NCBI RefSeq assembly: GCF_002864045.1
Contig: NZ_PJPV01000047.1
Coordinates: forward strand, 62,001 to 126,000
Source: Endozoicomonas acroporae
GTDB lineage: Bacteria > Pseudomonadota > Gammaproteobacteria > Pseudomonadales > Endozoicomonadaceae
Direction of reading: 5' to 3'
DNA: 64,000 bases
The position numbers and the translations under genes were made by a program. Of the stretch, positions 47,846-58,152 are shown in pieces. Positions within the stretch are counted from its first letter, which is position 1. Every line of letters starts with the position of its first letter. The notes beneath the pieces were generated by a model. That model saw nothing but the letters and a program-made list of their open reading frames with translations. It was not told the DNA's origin and made no database searches.

Positions 47846-48184
47846 TCAACGACGTTCAGAAACCTGGTTAATGGTGTACCTGGGAATCTCTACCACCAGC
47901 TCCTCATCACCCACCACAGCCTGACAGCTCAGCCGGGACTCAGGCTCAAGCCCCCAGGCCTTGTCCAGCATATCTTCTTCGAGCTCATCCGGCTCTTCCA
48001 TGCTATCAAAGCCCTCCCTGACAATGACATGACAGGTGGTGCAGGCACAGGACTTTTCACAGGCGTGCTCAATTTCAATGCCATTCTGCAAAGCTGCGTC
48101 ACACACTGTGACTCCGGGCTCTACTTCGAGAACAGCACCTTCCGGGCACAACTCATCATGAGGTAGAAAAACAATACGAGTCAT
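47846..48184 (-). CDS. fdx: ISC-type [2Fe-2S] ferredoxin
   Basis: 112 residues with the adrenodoxin-like cluster motif C-x5-C-x2-C in CEKSCACTTC plus a distal Cys in SRLSCQAV. Supplies electrons for cluster assembly on IscU. Its ATG directly follows the hscA stop (TGA-ATG with no gap), so translation is probably coupled. Confidence 0.96.
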   Translation of the reverse strand: MTRIVFLPHDELCPEGAVLEVEPGVTVCDAALQNGIEIEHACEKSCACTTCHVIVREGFDSMEEPDELEEDMLDKAWGLEPESRLSCQAVVGDEELVVEIPRYTINQVSERR

Positions 48185-50062
48185 TCAGAACTCCTCCAAA
48201 TCATCTAACTTCTGTCCGGAAAGAGCCTGACGAATACCCTGGTTCATTCGACGGGCAGCAAATTCTTCACTGGACTTGGCAATACGTTCAATTTCACGGG
48301 CAATGGACTTGGCATCACCGATTTCGCGGCACTGTTTCAGCGATTCAACATCTGCCAGCAATGCACTGTATTCATCTTTATCGAGCAGTGTCTGCCCATC
48401 CTTATCCAACGCAACTACCAGTGCTTCAACAACCCGATCAGCCTCAACCTGCTGCTCAAGCAGCGCCCTGGCATCACGATCATCACCGGCATGGGCAAAC
48501 GAATCTTTCAGCATTCGGGAGATATCAGAATCACTGAGACCATAAGAAGGCTTCACCTGAATGCTGCTCTTAACCCCGGTGGACAATTCCTCCGCAGCAA
48601 CACCCAGCAAACCATCCGCATCCACCTGAAAGGTCACACGGATTTTAGCACCGCCCGCAGGCATGGCAGGAATTCCACGCAACTCAAACCGGGCAAGGGA
48701 GCGGTTATCACGAATCAATTCTCGCTCTCCCTGGAAGACATGAATAGCCATAGCCGTCTGACCATCCTTGTAGGTGGTAAATTCCTGGGCCCGACTGACC
48801 GGAATAGTGGTATTGCGATGAATCACCTTTTCCATCAGGCCGCCCATGGTTTCCAGCCCCAGGGAGAGCGGAATAACATCCAGCAGCAGCATATCTTCTG
48901 CCGATTTATTACCAGCCAGAACATTAGCCTGAAGAGCTGCACCAACGGCCACGACCCGATCAGGGTCAATGGAGGTCAACGGTTGCCTGCCGGCAAATGC
49001 CTCAACCCTTTCACGAACCCTTGGCATGCGGGTAGAGCCACCCACCATAACCACTTCATCAATCTCACCCGCCTTCAGCCCGGCATCCCGAAGGGATCGC
49101 TTGAATGCCCGAATGGTACGATCAATCAAGGGGTCTACCAGTTCGTTAAACTGCGCGCGGGACAGCGTACCACGCCACTCACCAAAGTTGACTTCCACTT
49201 CAGATCCGTCGGTCAACCCTTCCTTAACCCGACAAGCCTCAACCATCGCTTCCCGAAGCTGCAATGGGTTAATTGAGGACTCATCAACCCCCGCTTCACG
49301 AAGCATCCAGCGTGCCACCAGACGGTCAAAGTCATCACCACCCAGGGCAGTGTCCCCGCCGGTGGCCATCACTTCAAACACGCCTTTTTCCAGACGCAAA
49401 ATTGAAATATCAAAAGTACCACCGCCAAGATCGTAGACAGCGATAATGCCTTCACCACCCTGATCCAGACCATAGGCAACGGCAGCCGCAGTGGGCTCAT
49501 TCAGCAGACGATACACTTTCAGCCCTGCAAGCCTGGCGGCATCTTTGGTTGCCTGTCGCTGGGCATCATCAAAATACGCCGGTACAGTAATCACGGCACC
49601 ATCCAGATCACCGCCCAGCGTCTCTTCTGCACGACCAACCAGGGAACGGAGAATCTCGGCAGACACTTCAACCGGGCTGACGTCACCACTGCGGGTTTTG
49701 ATAAACGGCATTCCTTCGCTTGTTCCCGAAGCATCGGTTACAAACCGGTAAGGCAGCACACCGCCAAGGGCATCAACATCCTCAAGCCCGCGCCCCATCA
49801 TGCGCTTGACAGAGACAATGGTATTGCCCGGGTCAATCAGCGCACTGGCTTTTGCGCTGTTGCCAACATCAATTCCCTGCTCGCCATAGTGAACAACAGA
49901 AGGCAAGGTATGATGGCCATCGATATCAGGAAGCGTCTCAGCAGCACCTGATCGAACAGCAGCAACCAGGGAGTTGGTGGTTCCCAGGTCAATGCCTACA
50001 GCACGCTTGTATTGATGAGGTTCCGGAGCCTGTCCCGGCTCGGAAATCTGCAGTAACGCCAT
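48185..50062 (-). CDS. hscA: Hsp70-family chaperone HscA
   Basis: Specialised Hsp70 that with HscB drives transfer of the cluster from IscU to apo-proteins. 625 residues: the ATPase domain with [27 protein letters not shown] and [10 protein letters not shown], then a substrate-binding domain and a C-terminal helical lid. The substrate of the family is the LPPVK motif of IscU, which is present in the IscU here. Confidence 0.97.
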   Translation of the reverse strand: MALLQISEPGQAPEPHQYKRAVGIDLGTTNSLVAAVRSGAAETLPDIDGHHTLPSVVHYGEQGIDVGNSAKASALIDPGNTIVSVKRMMGRGLEDVDALGGVLPYRFVTDASGTSEGMPFIKTRSGDVSPVEVSAEILRSLVGRAEETLGGDLDGAVITVPAYFDDAQRQATKDAARLAGLKVYRLLNEPTAAAVAYGLDQGGEGIIAVYDLGGGTFDISILRLEKGVFEVMATGGDTALGGDDFDRLVARWMLREAGVDESSINPLQLREAMVEACRVKEGLTDGSEVEVNFGEWRGTLSRAQFNELVDPLIDRTIRAFKRSLRDAGLKAGEIDEVVMVGGSTRMPRVRERVEAFAGRQPLTSIDPDRVVAVGAALQANVLAGNKSAEDMLLLDVIPLSLGLETMGGLMEKVIHRNTTIPVSRAQEFTTYKDGQTAMAIHVFQGERELIRDNRSLARFELRGIPAMPAGGAKIRVTFQVDADGLLGVAAEELSTGVKSSIQVKPSYGLSDSDISRMLKDSFAHAGDDRDARALLEQQVEADRVVEALVVALDKDGQTLLDKDEYSALLADVESLKQCREIGDAKSIAREIERIAKSSEEFAARRMNQGIRQALSGQKLDDLEEF

Positions 50063-50083
50063 ATCTGCCTCTTCTTTTCCTGA

Positions 50084-50626
50084 TTAATCGTCCAACAACT
50101 CGGATTCCAGCTGTTCCAGTTCAGCCGCCAGCTTTACCATGAACAGCATCTTTCTGACAACCGTTTCTGCCTGCTCAAGATCCTGCTCAGTAGCAGATAC
50201 CCAGAAGCCTTCGAACTGCTGAAGATATCGAAGAATATCAGCATCCACCTGACTGGCCAGCCTCTCAACTTCCTGTTCAGGATTTGAAGCAGACCTGATA
50301 TCCGCAACAGCCTCACGCAACTCCATCTGCTCCATCAGAAATCCGGGATCCATAATGGTGTTGCGCTCTATATCCACATCACGGCCTGCCAGCTTCAACA
50401 AATAGATCGCCCTGGGCAAAGGCTGCTTCAGAGTATTAAAGGCCTCGTTAACATGGGAAGCATACTGGATAGAGATACGCTGCTGACGCTCATCATCCCC
50501 GGCAAACCGGTCAGGATGAACTGCCCGTTGCAACGCACGGTACTGACTGGACAGGCGTTGCAAGTCAACCTGGCAGGAAAGAGGTAGCTCAAAAAGCTCA
50601 AAATAGTTTTTGGTTAAATCAACCAC
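50084..50626 (-). CDS. hscB: J-domain co-chaperone HscB
   Basis: Co-chaperone that delivers IscU to HscA and stimulates its ATPase. The J domain begins NYFELFELP and carries the HPD motif in VHPDRF; a C-terminal three-helix bundle follows. The start is uncertain: the frame opens at 50689, but the conserved part starts near the GTG at 50626 (180 residues), closer to the 171 of E. coli; the spacing to the ribosome site is not ideal for either. Confidence 0.92.
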   Translation of the reverse strand: MVDLTKNYFELFELPLSCQVDLQRLSSQYRALQRAVHPDRFAGDDERQQRISIQYASHVNEAFNTLKQPLPRAIYLLKLAGRDVDIERNTIMDPGFLMEQMELREAVADIRSASNPEQEVERLASQVDADILRYLQQFEGFWVSATEQDLEQAETVVRKMLFMVKLAAELEQLESELLDD

Positions 50627-50689
50627 AATGCAATCTATTCCCAAGTCAGAAATGACAAACCCGGAGCATTCAACAGCAAAAAAGAACAC

Positions 50690-50732
50690 CCCTTAAACAA
50701 ACAAGGCCCGACCAGTGGGAACCAGCCGGGCC
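50690..50732 (-). terminator. Possible terminator between iscA and hscB
   Basis: GC-rich inverted repeat ggcccg (50705-50710) with cgggcc (50727-50732). Read leftward it is followed by ttgtttgttt. It may partly end the iscRSUA transcript and lower expression of hscBA-fdx. Confidence 0.55.
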
Positions 50733-50804
50733 GGAAGGCAGATCAAAAGTGTCAGCCAGCTTCTTTAACAGTATTAACGAAGCCGGAAAGCTTCAAAATT
50801 ACCG

Positions 50805-51140
50805 TCAGCCAGCATCAGCAACATTAAAGCTTTCACCGCAACCACACTCACTGGCAGCATTCGGATTGTTAAACTGCAAACCTTCGTTGAGCCCTTCCTT
50901 TACCAGGTCCAGCTCTGTGCCATCCAGGTAAACCAGACTTTTCGGGTCAACAAACACTTTGACTTCATGATCTTCAAAAACCAGATCATCCTCATCAACT
51001 ACATCCACAAATTCAAGGACATAGGCCATACCAGAGCATCCCGAAGTACGTACACCCAGCCTTATGCCGAGTCCCTTGCCTCTGCGGGAAAGCTGCCCTT
51101 TAATGTGACGGGCAGCCGCAATGGTTACGGTAATTGCCAT
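50805..51140 (-). CDS. iscA: A-type iron-sulfur carrier IscA
   Basis: 111 residues with the three cluster-binding cysteines of A-type carriers: one in TSGCSGMAY and two in ECGCGESF near the C-terminus. Passes clusters, chiefly [4Fe-4S], from the assembly machine to target proteins. Third structural gene of iscRSUA. Confidence 0.97.
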   Translation of the reverse strand: MAITVTIAAARHIKGQLSRRGKGLGIRLGVRTSGCSGMAYVLEFVDVVDEDDLVFEDHEVKVFVDPKSLVYLDGTELDLVKEGLNEGLQFNNPNAASECGCGESFNVADAG

Positions 51141-51239
51141 TTAAAACTCCATCCACTTCCGGGAAACCAAACGATTCCACCGGCTATATCCTGCACAATT
51201 TAAAGACAGCACTTCTGCACATGAATACCCGGAACCGCA

Positions 51240-51644
51240 TCAGGCAGCTGGAGCTGCATCATCATGCTTCTGCTTGGCCCGATAGTCATCGATTGCCGCC
51301 TTGATGGCATCTTCAGCCAGCACCGAACAGTGAATTTTAACCGGTGGCAGCGCCAGCTCTTCGGCAATATCGGTATTCTTGATGGTTGCCGCTTCATCCA
51401 GCGTCTTGCCCTTCATCCACTCGGTTGCCAATGAACTGGAAGCAATAGCAGAGCCACACCCATAGGTTTTGAAGCGTGCGTCTTCAATAACGCCTTCATC
51501 ATTAACCTGAATCTGAAGACGCATAACATCTCCACAGGCTGGGGCACCCACCATGCCAGTGCCCACGCTTTGAGAATCCTGGTCAAGCTTACCTACGTTG
51601 CGTGGATTCTCGTAGTGATCGATAACCTTTTCGCTGTATGCCAT
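51240..51644 (-). CDS. iscU: Iron-sulfur cluster scaffold IscU
   Basis: 134 residues. Cluster ligands are Cys in GAPACGDVM, Asp in the same motif, Cys in YGCGSAIAS and Cys in KIHCSVLAEDA. The HscA-recognition motif LPPVK lies just before the last Cys. The scaffold receives sulfur from IscS, encoded 46 bp upstream. Confidence 0.98.
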   Translation of the reverse strand: MAYSEKVIDHYENPRNVGKLDQDSQSVGTGMVGAPACGDVMRLQIQVNDEGVIEDARFKTYGCGSAIASSSLATEWMKGKTLDEAATIKNTDIAEELALPPVKIHCSVLAEDAIKAAIDDYRAKQKHDDAAPAA

Positions 51645-51690
51645 TTTTCTCTCCTCTGAAGTTTTGTTTGTGGCAAAACTTCATAAAAAA

Positions 51691-52905
51691 TCAGTGCGCG
51701 ACCCATTCAACCTGACTGAGGTCAACGCCATCTTTGTACATATCCCATAGCGGTGACAGCTCTCTCAGTTTTGCAACCGCCTCTCTGATCTCTGCTACGG
51801 CATGATCCACTTCAGCCTCTGAAGTAAAGCGACCCAGACTGATCCTCAGGGAACTATGGGCCAACTCATCACTCAAGCCCAGAGCCCTCAGCACATAAGA
51901 TGGCTCAAGGCTGGCGGAGGTGCATGCTGAGCCAGAGGAGATAGCAAGGTCTTTCAGGGACATCATCAGAGACTCCCCTTCAACAAAGGCAAAGCTGATA
52001 TTCAAAATACCCGGAACCCGCTGTTCAAGAGAGCCATTCACATGAACCTCTTCCAGATCGGACAGCTGGGAAAGCACTCGATCTTTCAACACAGCCAGAC
52101 GCGCTCTTTCTGAATCCATCTCCGCCGCAGCAATACGGCATGCCTCACCCATACCAACGATCTGGTGAGTGGCAAGAGTACCGGAGCGCATACCCCGTTC
52201 ATGACCGCCACCGTGCATCTGGGCTTCCAGACGAATTCGGGGCTTGCGGCGCACATAAAGAACACCGATACCTTTAGGGCCATAGAGTTTATGGGCAGAA
52301 ATGGACAACAGATCAACTTTCATCGTTGCCATATTCAGCGGAATTTTGCCAACACTTTGTGCCGCATCCACATGAAAGACAATCTTGCGTGAACGGGTCA
52401 GATCACCAATAGCTTCAATATCGTTGATCACTCCAATCTCATTATTGACGTGCATCAAACTCACCAGAATGGTGTCATCACGCAGGGCATTTTCCACCAT
52501 TTCCGGCGTGATCAGGCCATCGCTGTCAGGGTCCAGGTAGGTGACTTCAAATCCTTGCCGCTCCAGCTGACGGCAAGGGTCCAGTACTGCCTTATGTTCA
52601 ATTCGGGAGGTGACAATGTGCTTGCCCTTTTTGCTGTAAAAATGAGCAACGCCTTTAATGGCCAGATTATCGGACTCAGTAGCACCGGACGTCCAGACAA
52701 TCTCTCTTGGATCAGCATGAATAAGATCGGCAACCTGACGACGGGCATCTTCAACAACCTCTTCAGCACGCCAGCCAAAAACATGGGAGCGGGAAGCCGG
52801 GTTACCGAAATTACCTTCAAGAGAGAGGCACTGAATCATCTTCTCAGCCACTCGCGGGTCAACCGGCGTTGTTGCGGAATAATCGAGATAAATAGGTAAT
52901 TTCAT
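51691..52905 (-). CDS. iscS: Cysteine desulfurase IscS
   Basis: PLP enzyme that supplies sulfur for iron-sulfur clusters and tRNA thiolation. The ATG at 52905, with ggag 8 nt upstream, gives exactly 404 residues as in E. coli; the frame opens 16 codons earlier. PLP-lysine is in [11 protein letters not shown], and the persulfide-forming cysteine is Cys328 in [10 protein letters not shown], the E. coli number. Confidence 0.97.
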   Translation of the reverse strand: MKLPIYLDYSATTPVDPRVAEKMIQCLSLEGNFGNPASRSHVFGWRAEEVVEDARRQVADLIHADPREIVWTSGATESDNLAIKGVAHFYSKKGKHIVTSRIEHKAVLDPCRQLERQGFEVTYLDPDSDGLITPEMVENALRDDTILVSLMHVNNEIGVINDIEAIGDLTRSRKIVFHVDAAQSVGKIPLNMATMKVDLLSISAHKLYGPKGIGVLYVRRKPRIRLEAQMHGGGHERGMRSGTLATHQIVGMGEACRIAAAEMDSERARLAVLKDRVLSQLSDLEEVHVNGSLEQRVPGILNISFAFVEGESLMMSLKDLAISSGSACTSASLEPSYVLRALGLSDELAHSSLRISLGRFTSEAEVDHAVAEIREAVAKLRELSPLWDMYKDGVDLSQVEWVAH

Positions 52906-53011
52906 CTGGTACATCTCCAGGCGGTCAGTACGCTCAATACCCTTGATTCGCAAAGGGTTAAAATCATCATGCCACTACACACGCATCTTTAAAGCACTGT
53001 AAAAAGATGAC

Positions 53012-53482
53012 TTACAGGATGGTGTCAGCGGCAATTTTGTTGTCTTGCTGCTCATCCTGACGAATAGCAACACTTTGCACTTCCCTGCGCGCAACAAGAT
53101 CAGCGAGGCTGATCCCTCCAAGAAACGAATGAATCTGCTCACTCAGGTCCTGCCACAAGTGATGGGTCAGACAGGTTACACCTTTCTGGCAACCGCCTGC
53201 TCCTTTGCACTTTGTAGCGTCTACGGACTCATTAACAGCATCGATCACCTGGGCGACATAAATAGCTTCAGAACCACGACTGAGTCGGTAGCCTCCCCCG
53301 GGCCCCCGCACACTGCAAACCAGATCACCACGACGAAGCTTGGAAAACAGCTGCTCCAGGTAAGAGAGAGAAATTTCCTGACGATCCGATATATCTGCGA
53401 GAGAAACCGGCCCCTGATCGGAATGAAGTGCCAGATCCAGCATGGCGGTCACCGCATAACGTCCTTTGGTCGTCAATCTCAT
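53012..53482 (-). CDS. iscR: Iron-sulfur cluster regulator IscR
   Basis: Rrf2-family [2Fe-2S] repressor and activator of iron-sulfur genes. 156 residues: an N-terminal winged helix ([20 protein letters not shown]), and three cluster cysteines in [13 protein letters not shown] with the nearby His in LTHHLW. First gene of iscRSUA; a matching IscR type 1 operator overlaps the promoter upstream, so feedback repression is expected. Confidence 0.98.
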   Translation of the reverse strand: MRLTTKGRYAVTAMLDLALHSDQGPVSLADISDRQEISLSYLEQLFSKLRRGDLVCSVRGPGGGYRLSRGSEAIYVAQVIDAVNESVDATKCKGAGGCQKGVTCLTHHLWQDLSEQIHSFLGGISLADLVARREVQSVAIRQDEQQDNKIAADTIL

Positions 53483-53611
53483 ACAACATCTCTCTTGCTA
53501 TTCAGGCAGAGTTATCACTCTTTAACTGTTCATGATCACCTTAAACCCATGATTCTTAACTGCGACTCCCCAGACAGCAGAATATTTACAGACTCAAGGT
53601 ACTTGCGAGGC

Positions 53612-53644
53612 ATTATGAAATACCTTAGCAAAATAGTCAACTAT
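53612..53644 (-). promoter_or_regulatory. isc operon promoter overlapped by an IscR type 1 site
   Basis: On the minus strand, -35 TTGACT (53640-53635) and -10 CATAAT (53617-53612) are 17 bp apart. The 25-bp stretch 53644-53620 reads ATA-GTT-GACT-ATTTT-GCTA-AGG-TAT, which follows the type 1 IscR consensus except in the second half-site core (GCTA for AGTC). [2Fe-2S]-IscR bound here would block RNA polymerase. It lies about 130 bp upstream of the iscR ATG. Confidence 0.85.
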
Positions 53645-53931
53645 TAGCGATAAAACTTAAACGAATTGTCAAATAAATCAGAGATAAAAAGATGTTAAAA
53701 AGCAGATTCATATAATTTTTCGGCATTTTATAGAAAGCAGTTCCAACTTTCAAAGACACTTTTCCCAGTAGCTGGCACACCACAATTGACCAGCAAATTC
53801 CCCTCCTGCTGAGTTAGTTTCACTGACAAAAGCGTTAACCAGGGATCTTTTAGAGAAAATACTTGTCTGAAATTAAAACTCCCCCACAAAGGAAGCAACC
53901 GATAACCATTATTTACCCAAGGATTGCAACA
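53645..53931. other. AT-rich spacer before the 652-residue unknown gene
   Basis: 287 bp without a supported gene, clearly AT-richer than the isc region. It should contain the promoter of the rightward unknown gene, but I found no convincing -35/-10 pair. The only clear element is an aagga ribosome site 8 nt before the ATG at 53932. Confidence 0.45.
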
Positions 53932-55890
53932 ATGGATACTCAATTCTATACAGCCCTGATCCAAAGCTTTTCTGTACAACTCGAGCAACGCCTTTTAGAC
54001 GACACATATCGACTAGACACCAAACACACATGCCTGATAAGGAATAGAAGAAAGGTTATCTGCATTGTCAACGAAGAGATTGGCGAACATGAAAACACCC
54101 CACACAATCTAGCGCTTGCGAAGACATTTTACGACAATCTCCCTCCACAGATTAAAAGCCTCGCGCAACTCAGGGTTGTACCGCACAACGCCAGCAAATC
54201 CCTGGTCAGGCCAGCCAATGAAGCAACACTAAAAGAAAAACACCCGACTCCAGGCCCACGAACGGCATCAGCCAATGCATCATCCAGATCTGAAAACCTG
54301 CTGACGGACGAACACTGTAAAAGACTTAAAATTCTTCTGGAAAACCAGACAGATAGTGCGTACTTTAACGATGATGCAGCAGCCATCACATCGCTGGATG
54401 GACAAATTCACTACATGCCCGGGAATAACGGTGAGTTCATAATAGATTTAACCTGCGCCAAACTTCCAAATTACAGGGCCATAAAAGAACATTACACTGA
54501 ATGGGAAAAAGCAACATCTGCCAGCGCCCAATCTGCGTTACGGGGCAAGGACAAGACCTTTCCCAAGGAACAAGCCAAGGCAACACCAGGTTTGCTAAAA
54601 GCATCTCTGCCGCACACACCTCACAGAAAATCCCTTGCCACAAAACCCAAAAGCTCATCCATCAAACAAAAGCCCCTTGAACTGCGCGAATATCAAAGCA
54701 AAAAAACGCTCACACAACCGACAATGACTGCTGCACAACACCCTTCAGGGAAGGTGCAATGGCAAATCCAACAATTCCTGGACAATATCGATGCTGAAAT
54801 TGATCTGATAAACATTCCCGGCCCTGATAATGCTTCTCGCTGGGACCCCGAGACAAAATCACGTATTCGCTGCGCACTCAAAAATACATTTGCTCTCTAC
54901 CGCGAGCAATTCAAAAGCGGTCAATGGTGCAATACCACCCAGAAACTGCAGAATGATTTAGACAAATTAAAAGAAATGCAAAGAAGCATGTACCATGCAG
55001 CCAGATCACCCGACGCAAAACCAGAAGACCTTCCCCTGAAAGGCATTAAAAACAGAGAATATGATTGCCTGCCAATCTCACAAAATCAGTGTGAAATACA
55101 TAACCAGAATTATCTCTTTTTCGTCACTGCCTACCAGCTTATTGGCGAGGATGCTCTTTGCCCGGAAACACACCCTATACCGAACGAAGAGATTGAAGAA
55201 AAACGTAAAATTCAAAATAGCCTTAGAAATCTTCGTAAGGAACTGACAGATCTTGAAAGTCTAATAAGACAAACAGCTATCGACAATAAAGCAAAACGTG
55301 CCACTATTGAAGACCTAAAAAAGGAAGACCCAGAAGCCCATAAAAAAAAGATAAAGGAGAAAGCGGAGTCTATTTTTCTTAATGAACTACTCCTACCGGG
55401 ACATGAAGAAGATTTAGCCAAGTTGCAAGATAAACTGCATCGTGAGGAAGAAAGAATAAAAGATATGGAAAGCAAAGAACGTGCAAAAGCTATTAACCTG
55501 GCCAAGGACTGGAGCAGCTTCTATAAATACCAACTATCAACAAAACAAACAGACAATCGCACCAGACACCTTCCAGAGAAATTTAATAATCCCATTGATC
55601 GTGGAAACACTTTCCCTTCATGGTTATTTGGTATTCCAAATGAGCTACACGTAAATTATGACATCATTCCCAAATCATCAATGGCAAAGGTATTGCAACA
55701 GAATTGGACGGCTGTCTGTGTCGACCAGAATGCTAAACATTTCTGCACACTGGTAAAACGAACCGATGGATCAATAGCCGAACTCAATGACAGTTGTGTC
55801 AACCCAAGAAGATTTCCAAATGTGCAAGCGATGATTGCGTACTTCATGGACCCAGACTGCAAATTTGGAATACGAATCCAAAAGGATTGA
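53932..55890 (+). CDS. Unknown 652-residue protein with coiled coil; accessory
   Basis: Not recognised. The ATG at 53932 is preferred over an earlier TTG because of an aagga ribosome site. The first ~270 residues are polar and mixed, with a Lys/Ser/Pro-rich low-complexity stretch at about 205-270. The middle is helical, and residues ~420-530 form a strongly charged coiled coil (Lys/Glu heptads such as EEKRKIQNSLRNLRKEL). The last ~90 residues form a compact domain with conserved-looking WTAVCVDQNAKHFCTLVKR and AELNDS, faintly like the His/Asn half of papain-fold or ubiquitin-protease domains, but I could not place a catalytic Cys. No signal peptide or membrane helix. Base composition is AT-rich compared with isc and cysE on either side, suggesting transfer. 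Confidence 0.65.
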   Translation: MDTQFYTALIQSFSVQLEQRLLDDTYRLDTKHTCLIRNRRKVICIVNEEIGEHENTPHNLALAKTFYDNLPPQIKSLAQLRVVPHNASKSLVRPANEATLKEKHPTPGPRTASANASSRSENLLTDEHCKRLKILLENQTDSAYFNDDAAAITSLDGQIHYMPGNNGEFIIDLTCAKLPNYRAIKEHYTEWEKATSASAQSALRGKDKTFPKEQAKATPGLLKASLPHTPHRKSLATKPKSSSIKQKPLELREYQSKKTLTQPTMTAAQHPSGKVQWQIQQFLDNIDAEIDLINIPGPDNASRWDPETKSRIRCALKNTFALYREQFKSGQWCNTTQKLQNDLDKLKEMQRSMYHAARSPDAKPEDLPLKGIKNREYDCLPISQNQCEIHNQNYLFFVTAYQLIGEDALCPETHPIPNEEIEEKRKIQNSLRNLRKELTDLESLIRQTAIDNKAKRATIEDLKKEDPEAHKKKIKEKAESIFLNELLLPGHEEDLAKLQDKLHREEERIKDMESKERAKAINLAKDWSSFYKYQLSTKQTDNRTRHLPEKFNNPIDRGNTFPSWLFGIPNELHVNYDIIPKSSMAKVLQQNWTAVCVDQNAKHFCTLVKRTDGSIAELNDSCVNPRRFPNVQAMIAYFMDPDCKFGIRIQKD

Positions 55891-55987
55891 GAATAGAATA
55901 GACAACACGAAGTTAAGATTAATAACGCCAACCGTCAAAATGGCTATCACTGGCTATGCAGGATACTACTGAGGAAAGATAAAAATC

Positions 55988-56063
55988 TGGTAGTCGGTAC
56001 TGGACTTGAACCAGCGACCCCCACCATGTCAAGGTGGTGCTCTACCAACTGAGCTAACCGACT
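55988..56063 (-). tRNA. tRNA-Val (GAC)
   Basis: 76 nt with CCA encoded. The 7-bp acceptor stem agtcggt/accgact, D arm, CCACC-TTGACAT-GGTGG anticodon arm (anticodon GAC) and T arm GCTGG-TTCAAGT-CCAGT all fold. It sits between cysE and the unknown 652-residue gene; tRNA genes are common integration sites, but no att-like direct repeat was found. The 207 bp between it and the cysE stop hold no supported gene. Confidence 0.96.
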
Positions 56064-56270
56064 GAAGTGCCGCGCATATTATCAATACTTCTAAAAAATG
56101 CAATACCTTTGCCGCAACAATTTCAGCAGAAAATGCTGCGGCAATGTTTCAGGAACTGCTCACGGGACCGGAGCAATTATTCTGAAACAAAGCACCACTT
56201 GCAACCCGCTCGAACCAGGAAAAAAGCCCGATCATCACCTGAAAGCCGGTCAGTTTAAATTAACTCACAG

Positions 56271-57089
56271 CTACGGTAGCAATGAAGTAATCTCCTCTTT
56301 CACAGGTGCAAAGTCTTCTTTCTTTAACTCTGGCAATGGCCTCACCTTGCACTCAAGACCATGGTCTTTTAACACCTGGCACAAAGTATCAAAGCGGGAG
56401 TCCACTTCATGGAGATGATCCAGCATAGCCGAGATGGCATGGGCGGTAGGGTCAGGCATTTCAGAAGTAACGGCATAGGCATCAAAACCCATTTTCTCCG
56501 CCATCTTTTCCGCATTGGCATGACGGCGTTCACCATTGCTATCCGTCACCTCCGACTTCTTCACAATCCTGCCGGGAATACCAACAACGGTTGCCCCCGG
56601 CGGCACTGCACGCACAACCACCGCATTTGACCCAACTCTCGCTCCTTCGCCTACCACAAATGGTCCAAGCACTTTTGCGCCAGCTCCCACAACGACGCCA
56701 TTAGCCAACGTCGGGTGCCGCTTACCCTGGTTAGCCGGGTGTTCCTTGCCCTTATTGGGAGAAGTACCTCCCAGCGTCACACCATGATAAAGAGTGACAT
56801 CATCGTGTATGACCGCCGTTTCACCAATAACAACCCCCATACCATGATCGATAAAAAAGCGTCGACCAATGGTAGCGCCCGGATGTATCTCAATACCGGT
56901 TAACCAGCGATTAAATGTTGACAGCATGCGCCCCAGCCAGAAAAACCCCGACATCCAGAGTTTGTGCGACACCCTGTGCAGCAATAACGCGTGCAGCCCG
57001 GGGTAGTTGGTAACCACCTCGAAGGTGTTTCGTGCCGCCGGATCCCGGTCCATTACTGTTTTAATATCTTCTTTTATTCGCTCAAACAT
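56271..57089 (-). CDS. cysE: Serine O-acetyltransferase
   Basis: Makes O-acetylserine, the precursor of cysteine. The start MFERIKEDI at 57089 (272 residues) matches Pseudomonas CysE; the frame opens 19 codons earlier. The C-terminal half is a left-handed beta-helix of hexapeptide repeats ([25 protein letters not shown] in turns) with the catalytic Asp-His in FIDHGMG. Cysteine made here feeds IscS, and cysE normally adjoins iscR. Here a tRNA and an unknown gene intervene. Confidence 0.96.
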   Translation of the reverse strand: MFERIKEDIKTVMDRDPAARNTFEVVTNYPGLHALLLHRVSHKLWMSGFFWLGRMLSTFNRWLTGIEIHPGATIGRRFFIDHGMGVVIGETAVIHDDVTLYHGVTLGGTSPNKGKEHPANQGKRHPTLANGVVVGAGAKVLGPFVVGEGARVGSNAVVVRAVPPGATVVGIPGRIVKKSEVTDSNGERRHANAEKMAEKMGFDAYAVTSEMPDPTAHAISAMLDHLHEVDSRFDTLCQVLKDHGLECKVRPLPELKKEDFAPVKEEITSLLP

Positions 57090-57123
57090 GGTCTGCGCCT
57101 GTCTGTTATTATCCCTGCCCTGC

Positions 57124-57900
57124 TCATTCTGTTTCTTTTGTGGCAAGACATCGCTGGGTTTCTGACAGAACCCCCCGAAGAATACTCAGCTCCACACGAT
57201 CCGGACGAACCCGCCCATAAAGGCGACGCAATTTGGCCATAATCTTCTCGTGGCTGCTGTGATCGAGAAAACCAATCTCCAGCAACACCTGGTACAGATG
57301 GTCATAGTAACGCTCCATATCCTCCATATTTGCCAACTCATGACTGCGGGGCTCGGGCATCTCAAGGGCATCGGCACTGAGCAACTGCATCATCCGCAAC
57401 TCGTAACAGAGTACCTGTACCGCCGCCCCCAAGTTGAGAGAGCTGAATTCTTCATTGGTTGGAATATGAACCTGCAGATGACAGCGTCGCAACTGATCAT
57501 TGGTCAGGCCTTTATCTTCCCGGCCAAAAATCAGGGCGACCTTATGGGTCACTGCTTCGTCAATAATGCTCCGGGCACATGCTCGGGGGTCCACCAGCGG
57601 GAGAGAAACACCTCTTACCCGGGCGCTGGTACCCACCACAAACTGACAATCCGCCAGGGCCTCATCCAATGTTGCACAAACCCTGGCATTTCTAAGGATA
57701 TCGTCAGCGCCAGAAGCCAGCGCTGTTGCGGTGCCGGATGGAAAGTCATCCGGCGCGACCAGACATAACTGGCTTAACCCCATGGTTTTCATGGCACGGG
57801 CGGCAGCCCCGATGTTACCGGGATGGGAAGGATTGACCAGTACTATGGAAATGTTCTCGGAAAAATTGTCGAGCACCGCAGGAATCTCTAGCTTCATCAT
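57124..57900 (-). CDS. trmJ: tRNA (cytidine/uridine-32-2'-O)-methyltransferase TrmJ
   Basis: SPOUT-family SAM-dependent enzyme that 2'-O-methylates position 32 of tRNAs. 258 residues, with the N-terminal [22 protein letters not shown], the knot motifs [18 protein letters not shown] and [22 protein letters not shown], and a helical C-terminus. Upstream of cysE on the same strand, the classic trmJ-cysE order; divergent from suhB. Confidence 0.96.
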   Translation of the reverse strand: MMKLEIPAVLDNFSENISIVLVNPSHPGNIGAAARAMKTMGLSQLCLVAPDDFPSGTATALASGADDILRNARVCATLDEALADCQFVVGTSARVRGVSLPLVDPRACARSIIDEAVTHKVALIFGREDKGLTNDQLRRCHLQVHIPTNEEFSSLNLGAAVQVLCYELRMMQLLSADALEMPEPRSHELANMEDMERYYDHLYQVLLEIGFLDHSSHEKIMAKLRRLYGRVRPDRVELSILRGVLSETQRCLATKETE

Positions 57901-58152
57901 GTAGTATCAGCCAGTCAGTGTACTCAAATTACGGCCAATGCCAAGCTTATAGTAAAACTACCGACCGGCAGACGCACATACTCCATTGCAAGTTAAAGGG
58001 CATCCTGTCAGAATGCGCCCCCACTTTTTCGTGAAAATGTTGCTACCCTCTGAACGACCGTCATTTTCACAGTCCAGGATACAATCGGATCGTTGAATCC
58101 GGTACAATCCCATCCCCATACGATCTTTCACATTTCAGATGTAACTAAGCCT

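Noticed and set aside
48491-49276. 261-codon open frame opposite hscA
   Set aside because: Antisense shadow of hscA; no recognisable features.
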